From: a virus
Virus record (IMG/VR): IMGVR_UViG_3300030104_000410
Coordinates: 1 to 25,165 of that record
Strand: one strand, 5' to 3'
DNA: 25,165 bases
Shown here: in pieces, positions 21,403 through 25,165 of the stretch
How positions within the stretch are numbered: position 1 is the first letter of the stretch
Layout of the letters: every line of letters starts with the position of its first letter
The notes under the pieces: generated by a model
Databases searched by the model: none
What the model saw: only the letters and a program-made list of their open reading frames with translations
Told to the model about the DNA's origin: nothing
Translations under genes and position numbers: made by a program

Positions 21403-22841
21403 TATATTGCTTGTGTTCTTAGGTTTTTACTCTTTTCAACTTCAAAAGTGTATTGAATAAGTTTATCATTTGCAACTGTTTTTTTAGTAAAGTTTGTAGT
21501 TGTTAATCTAACAGGTGTTACTTCTTGATTTAAAACTTTTCTCTCAGTTGTTGGTGAAGCGACTGATGACTGAATACGTGGCAACTCCCAATCTTTTAGC
21601 ATATAAACTTCAGGGCTATTTACAAGTTCTTCAAACCAATCTGAATGTTCTTCAGTAATGTAATCTGTATTCATTCTTATTTTTTCAGAAGCATTTACCC
21701 TAAATGTCTTAGTTCCACCTTTGTACCCATAAGGATTATAAGTTTTTGAGTTCCAAGTTCCCCCTAGCTGTTGATAGGTTGTGCTTTTAGTTGATATTGA
21801 CTTAACAGATTTTTGATTAAATGTATAATAGTCCCAAGTTCCAAATTGATTTAACCAAGTTAAACGAATTGGTTTATATTGTTTTAAATTAGGACATAAA
21901 ATATCAAATCTTTTTGTTTCTGAAACAGGGTCACCTACTGCATCTAAAAGTGTTATAGTATAATAAGCTAAATTACTTTCTAATAGAACATTAAAAGTTG
22001 TATCTTGTTTAAGGTTAGCAGGACCGACACCAATGTAAAGGATTCTATTTTCCACATTGTTTCCTACATTTACAGTACCACTAAAAGCTCCAAAAGCTTC
22101 TGACCTAGTTACTTGAATTGTACCAATCGTAGAATCTTCATCGTTGTACATTTTAATTTCAGTTTTATCTACATCACAACTACCATTTGAAAACTCACTA
22201 ATAGCTAAAAAAGGCAATGTGCAATAATCTTCAGCTCTTACATATTGTGTAGATGGTGAGTTAGTAAGGAATTTTTTTGTTTGTGTCTTTGCTATTCCAT
22301 AATCTTCTAAACTATAAGAAAATCCATAAGCATCACCCACAGAAGTTTGAAAAACAGCTTTAAGAGTGTCAGCGTGTTTTACATATCCATTTATTATTAT
22401 ACCTATAATTATTGTTACTGAATCTGTTTGTACTATTTGTCCACCATTTGTAAATTCTGTATAGCCTTTCATTGAAAAAACTTTTACAGCATTTTTACTC
22501 CTACTATAGTAATCTATCAAGTGTATTGGAATATCTTGGTCATTAGCACCATTACGTTTAAATTCTGCATTTTTAGAAGCTATATTATCAGCAGCCACAT
22601 AATTTTCTATAATTCTATTTATATCTAAAAGTCCAACCCCTGCATTATTTGGTGTTGTTTTAAAAGTACCAATACTTGCTGTAGTGCTAAATGTATCACC
22701 TACTAAAATATTAAAACAGAACTTAACATTTTGTTCTTGTGTTACACATAAGTCATTAGATAAACCCACTATCAATTCTTGACCAACTAGGAGTTCTCCA
22801 AAAGGTAATGATTGTGCTACTTCTGTTGTATATGATGCCAT
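21402..22841 (-). CDS. Tail-tip/distal tail protein candidate, 479 aa
   Basis: This beta-rich protein has an N-terminal domain (PFGELLVGQELIVGLSNDL), a mid part with GLLDINRIIENYVAADN, and a C-terminal region with YKPIRLTWLNQFGTWDYYTF, NQKSVKSIS, and NTDYITEEHSDWFEELVNSP. The last two blocks are seen in tail structural proteins of Bacteroidota phages. It begins after the gp10-like gene with a one-base gap and overlaps the large tip gene as TAATG. The likely role is a distal-tail subunit that links the tube to the large tip protein. No enzyme motif is seen. Confidence 0.65.
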   Translation of the reverse strand: MASYTTEVAQSLPFGELLVGQELIVGLSNDLCVTQEQNVKFCFNILVGDTFSTTASIGTFKTTPNNAGVGLLDINRIIENYVAADNIASKNAEFKRNGANDQDIPIHLIDYYSRSKNAVKVFSMKGYTEFTNGGQIVQTDSVTIIIGIIINGYVKHADTLKAVFQTSVGDAYGFSYSLEDYGIAKTQTKKFLTNSPSTQYVRAEDYCTLPFLAISEFSNGSCDVDKTEIKMYNDEDSTIGTIQVTRSEAFGAFSGTVNVGNNVENRILYIGVGPANLKQDTTFNVLLESNLAYYTITLLDAVGDPVSETKRFDILCPNLKQYKPIRLTWLNQFGTWDYYTFNQKSVKSISTKSTTYQQLGGTWNSKTYNPYGYKGGTKTFRVNASEKIRMNTDYITEEHSDWFEELVNSPEVYMLKDWELPRIQSSVASPTTERKVLNQEVTPVRLTTTNFTKKTVANDKLIQYTFEVEKSKNLRTQAI

Positions 22842-22842
22842 T

Positions 22843-23382
22843 TTATTTTGTGTAAGTTGTTATATAATTCTGTATGTCTAATTTTAAGACATCTAGTATA
22901 TCTTTTTTTAGTTTTCTATATTCTATGCCTAAAGGTTTTTGGAAAAAACTAAGGCTTTTGATTCCTTCTCTTTTTATCTTTTTACTTATTAAATAAGCAA
23001 ACCCTGAAATAAATTGCCCTGTAGTTTTTGATCTACCACGCCCAAGTCCTTTAGGTTTTATGCCTTTCCTTTTAATCCATTTTGAAAGTATGTCTACAGG
23101 TGGTCCTTTAGTCGTGTAGCTATATGAACTTTTCTTTGATTTACCATCTACACCTATAAATGAACGTTTTGTTTTATTACCTGAAACTCCTTCATCTAAA
23201 TAAGTTCCATAATCCTCCATATAGAATTTAGTTTCAAAACCTGTAGGTGTTGTAATCACTTTAACTCTTATTGATTTACCTAAAGCAGTATCACCTTTCT
23301 GTTTTTGTAGACTTTCTTGTGCTTCTTTTACTACCTTATCACCAAAGTTCTTTAAATACCTTTCAAGAGCAATTGCTTTCAT
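22843..23382 (-). CDS. HK97 gp10-like tail completion/neck protein, 179 aa
   Basis: The protein has an N-terminal helix (LERYLKNFGDKVVKEAQESL), then KGDTALGKSIRVKVITTPTG, FYMEDYGTYLDEGVSG, and a middle SYSYTTKGPPVDILSKWIKR. A long basic helix completes the fold. This order (helix, small beta sheet with YG-x-x-L-x-x-G, then PP-x-x-x-L-x-x-W) is that of HK97 gp10-type proteins, which sit at the head-tail joint. It is very basic in the C-terminal half. It lies in the tail part of the order, before the tip genes. Confidence 0.8.
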   Translation of the reverse strand: MKAIALERYLKNFGDKVVKEAQESLQKQKGDTALGKSIRVKVITTPTGFETKFYMEDYGTYLDEGVSGNKTKRSFIGVDGKSKKSSYSYTTKGPPVDILSKWIKRKGIKPKGLGRGRSKTTGQFISGFAYLISKKIKREGIKSLSFFQKPLGIEYRKLKKDILDVLKLDIQNYITTYTK

Positions 23383-23832
23383 TTATACAAGCCCTACAAA
23401 TACTTCACATTGTACATCTGCTGTACCTCTAGGTCTTACTTGAATATTTGAAATACTTTCTAATGTACCAAAAGCAGGACTTGTATCTTCTTCACCTATT
23501 ACTGCTGTATCAGCTTGACATAATATATGCGATGCACCTCCTGTTAATACTACCTGATAGTTTGTACCACTTGCAACTATTGCTATGTCTATGACTTCCG
23601 TAGTATCCAAGTTTGTTAGTCTTATATATTTTGTTCTATCTAAGTCTATTGCTCCTGCTGAAGTGTGAGGACTTGCAGCAAATAATGCTACTGTTGTTGT
23701 TTGCGAATGAGAGCAAGTTACTATCCTTTCAAATACATCATTTATTCCTGTTACTGTTAATGAATTTGTTGACCCCCTATTTGAGGAATTTAATGTTACT
23801 GCTTCTGTAATTGTTACTGTTAAATCTGCCAT
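23383..23832 (-). CDS. Small beta-rich virion protein, 149 aa
   Basis: The protein is made of short beta strands: LTVTITEAVTL, VFERIVTCSHSQTTTVALFA, YIRLTNLDTTEVIDIAIV, YQVVLTGGASHILC and VQCEVFVGLV, with a TSPAFGTLESISNIQV loop. The last part resembles decoration or tail-accessory proteins of marine phages, often with one copy near the tail completion genes. No firm family is recognised. It is tightly packed against the gp10-like gene, with stop and start adjoining. Confidence 0.68.
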   Translation of the reverse strand: MADLTVTITEAVTLNSSNRGSTNSLTVTGINDVFERIVTCSHSQTTTVALFAASPHTSAGAIDLDRTKYIRLTNLDTTEVIDIAIVASGTNYQVVLTGGASHILCQADTAVIGEEDTSPAFGTLESISNIQVRPRGTADVQCEVFVGLV

Positions 23833-23834
23833 AA

Positions 23835-24185
23835 TTATTTTTTGTCTATTTGTTTTAATTTATTTATTGCCCACTCTATACCTGAAGTTCCACCCCAAGC
23901 ATCCCACATAATACCACCACAACCTTCTGAATATGGTACGTCTTTATGCTGTTGATGCCTTTTAAAAGATGCCATTCTAGCTATTGTATCTCTGCTTATA
24001 TTTTTTTTTCCTGCTAATTGTGAAGCTCTTGTCCAACCAACTCTTGTACCACAATCACTACCATTTTCTTTTTTCCATTTAATAGCACGTTTAGCATTGT
24101 TACTAGCAGAATCAGGATAATCATTATATGTTTCTAACTTTACACTAATTGCTTCTAGCTGCTCTAATATATCTTCATAATTCAT
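23835..24185 (-). CDS. Conserved phage-domain protein of unknown function, 116 aa
   Basis: After a helix that may be a coil (DILEQLEAISVKLETYNDY), the protein carries a highly distinctive block: SNNAKRAIKWKKENGSDCGT, RVGWTRASQLAGKKNISRDT, IARMASFKRHQQHKDVPYSE and GCGGIMWDAWGGTSGIEWAI. I recognise this block as a recurring domain in phage structural and protease proteins, alone or fused. Its function is unknown to me. The two cysteines, three Trp/Gly turns and a basic FKRHQQH helix suggest a compact domain. It may bind nucleic acid or protein during head or tail assembly. Confidence 0.7.
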   Translation of the reverse strand: MNYEDILEQLEAISVKLETYNDYPDSASNNAKRAIKWKKENGSDCGTRVGWTRASQLAGKKNISRDTIARMASFKRHQQHKDVPYSEGCGGIMWDAWGGTSGIEWAINKLKQIDKK

Positions 24186-24250
24186 AACTTAATTGTTATT
24201 TTAAAAAATCCTATTATTACTTTATATTTTCCAATTTTAAATTTCATCAT
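24182..24250 (-). CDS. Tiny coupled ORF, 22 aa
   Basis: ATG 24250 overlaps the upstream stop as ATGA, and the frame runs exactly to a TGA that overlaps the next gene's ATG, again as ATGA. The product (MMKFKIGKYKVIIGFFKITI plus KL) is basic and hydrophobic. It bridges the only gap between the tail-terminator-like gene and the next gene. It may be a real micropeptide or just a ribosome bridge. Chance cannot be excluded. Confidence 0.35.
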   Translation of the reverse strand: MMKFKIGKYKVIIGFFKITIKL

Positions 24251-24795
24251 CTTCCTGTTCCTCCACTTCCTGCAGGAATATTACAAGTTTGAAAGTCATT
24301 ATGTACCAATATACCTAAATTAAAAACCCACCCACAACACAAATTATCAAACCTTTCTTGAAATGGTTCTATATTAAATTGATCATCTGTAAAATATACA
24401 GGTGCATTAATATTACTTACAGTAGTTAATGACTGTTGTACTGAATGTCTAAACATACCAATAAAATCTGTAACTATTTGTAAGGTTTCATTAAATACAT
24501 CTTGCTCATTACTTAGTGTCTTATATAATTTATTGAATTCATTTAAATTACTATTCTTTGTCCAATCAGATTTTTCATCTACCATATCCATAATAAATAT
24601 CTGAAAGTTATACGTTAATGTAGAATCACCTGTTGTTACTGAGGTTGGATTTATATGTAGTAAAGGAAATTTAGTACGCTTTTCCATATCAACCTCCCAT
24701 ATATCGCCTACCGATATAGTTTGTATTTGTTCGTGGCTATTTGCCATATCAAGCAAAGTGCTGATTACATTATTATAAGTTTTGTTATTTACCAT
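24247..24795 (-). CDS. Tail-terminator-like protein candidate, 182 aa
   Basis: The fold reads as an alpha/beta protein: helix NKTYNNVISTLLDMANSHEQ, strand ISVGDIWEVDM, KFPLLHINPTSVTTGDSTL, strand TYNFQIFIMDMVDEKS, an NEQDVFNETLQIVTDFIGMF helix and a final EPFQERFDNLCCGWVFNLGI strand. This order matches small tail-terminator proteins of Bacteroidota and marine phages, which cap the tail tube at the head end. It is followed by genes for tail completion. Its start overlaps the upstream frameshift gene by 11 bases. The function is inferred from shape and place. Confidence 0.55.
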   Translation of the reverse strand: MVNNKTYNNVISTLLDMANSHEQIQTISVGDIWEVDMEKRTKFPLLHINPTSVTTGDSTLTYNFQIFIMDMVDEKSDWTKNSNLNEFNKLYKTLSNEQDVFNETLQIVTDFIGMFRHSVQQSLTTVSNINAPVYFTDDQFNIEPFQERFDNLCCGWVFNLGILVHNDFQTCNIPAGSGGTGR

Positions 24796-25165
24796 TTAAT
24801 TTTATTTTTTGACTTTCATTTAAATCTGTTTCATAACTGAGCCACGTTAAGCATTCTAATAATCCTAATTTTGTTACTCTTTCCAAATTAACTATTTGTT
24901 CATTACAAAGCCTGTGCATTACTCCAAACCAACCCCATTTGTCGCTGACTGATTCTGATGCGATTGAATCTTCATTTCCTTCAGCTTCTTGGTCAAATAT
25001 GATTCCGAAGTCACCGATAATTCTTTCACGAAAAGATAAAAAAAAACCAATGCACTTTGCACTTGTTCTGCTGACATCTTTTTCATTTTCTCGGCTCGTA
25101 TAGTTAGATCACCACTATATGCTTCAATAGTATAGACATTATTTTCCTTTTCTAATATGGGTCTA
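24785..25165 (-). CDS. Frameshift gene, candidate tail-assembly chaperone (partial, start beyond the right edge)
   Basis: The 0-frame is open from the edge (codons from 25164) and gives RPILEKENNVYTIEAYSG, then IRAEKMKKMSAEQVQSALVF and FYLF, ending at a TAA at 24921..24919. At 25046..25038 there are nine T in a row. A -1 shift there gives VFFLSFRERIIGDFGIIFDQ and continues to a TAA at 24787..24785. The -1 frame ends with DKWGWFGVMHRLCNEQIVNL and ERVTKLGLLECLTWLSYETD, which is the coding-like part. This frame has no ATG before 24930, so separate initiation is unlikely. Tail-assembly chaperones commonly use a -1 shift to make two products. A sequence error in the T-run is the alternative. The 5' end is outside the window. 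Confidence 0.6.
25038..25046 (-). promoter_or_regulatory. Candidate -1 ribosomal slippery site (T9)
   Basis: The minus-strand codons are GTT TTT TTT TAT. A one-base backward slip within this run moves ribosomes to TTA TCT TTT CGT, which is open for 84 more codons. The run offers identical tRNA pairing before and after the slip. No strong downstream hairpin was identified by eye. Confidence 0.5.

Noticed and set aside
22858-22869. TTATATAATT near the end of the gp10-like gene as a further copy of the late motif
   Set aside because: It is inside the coding sequence (asparagine-tyrosine-isoleucine-threonine codons) and lacks the conserved AGA flank, so chance is the simplest explanation.
4137-24000. 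Plus-strand open frames (for example 4137-4382, 6562-6771, 9447-9686, 10371-10586, 14168-14527, 16331-16627, 17174-17512, 23613-23810)
   Set aside because: All lie antisense inside well-supported minus-strand genes, and their products are low-complexity Ser/Phe/Leu-rich strings typical of reverse-strand shadows.
1-25165. CRISPR arrays, tRNA genes, rRNA, insertion sequences, attachment sites, integrase
   Set aside because: I scanned for repeat-spacer patterns, cloverleaf signals, transposase or integrase motifs and found none.

Overview
The window is a continuous stretch of a tailed-phage (siphovirus-type) genome, or less likely a prophage, from a host in the Bacteroidota, most likely Flavobacteriia. 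The reasons are strongly AT-rich DNA, almost no Shine-Dalgarno sequences, one clear Bacteroidota-type promoter (TAnnTTTG), and gene families typical of flavophages: an XkdF-like prohead protease, a DUF6712-like connector, a DUF3127-like OB-fold protein, a DUF5675-like lysis protein and a small C5 methyltransferase. Every gene I can support lies on the minus strand, so the window is read from its right end to its left end. I see no integrase, tRNA, rRNA, CRISPR or insertion sequence. Terminase, helicase, primase and polymerase are not in the window.

Late/structural block (25165 to about 6377, read leftward). First comes a gene cut by the right edge, with a likely -1 frameshift at a run of nine T. 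Then come a tail-terminator-like protein, a conserved small phage domain, a small virion-like protein and an HK97 gp10-like protein. Next are three tail-tip/fibre-type proteins (479, 917 and 292 aa), a one-TM protein and the tape measure protein (634 aa). The head genes follow: XkdF-like protease, acidic scaffold, major capsid protein and a tail-tube-like protein, then a strong terminator. Beyond it lie two small virion proteins, a LamG-like protein, a portal with a long C-terminal extension and a head-tail connector. The block ends with lysis and accessory genes: candidate holins, a DUF5675 endolysin candidate, a calcineurin-like phosphoesterase and a tiny membrane peptide. Relative to common siphovirus maps, the tail genes precede the head genes and the portal lies downstream of the capsid gene.

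Control/origin region (about 6244-6376). This short AT-rich gap carries a Bacteroidota promoter for the leftward operon. It also carries four 12-bp-spaced repeats, the first of which is an exact DnaA-box (TTATTCACA). It is the best origin candidate here.

Replication/recombination operon (6243 to 1). Several small unknown proteins come first. They are followed by an ERF/Rad52-like annealing protein candidate, a DUF3127 OB-fold protein with an SSB-type acidic tip, a protein with a DnaA domain-IV-like helix-turn-helix, a winged-helix replication protein, a conserved unknown, an orphan C5-cytosine methyltransferase, a tiny basic protein, a PD-(D/E)XK-type nuclease, a NinG-like protein that has lost its zinc cysteines, an unknown, and a sigma-factor-like protein cut by the left edge. 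Genes are linked almost throughout by ATGA or TAATG overlaps, so translational coupling is probably the main way translation is organised. The DnaA-like protein and the DnaA-box array suggest a phage-encoded initiator, and the sigma-like protein suggests late transcription control.
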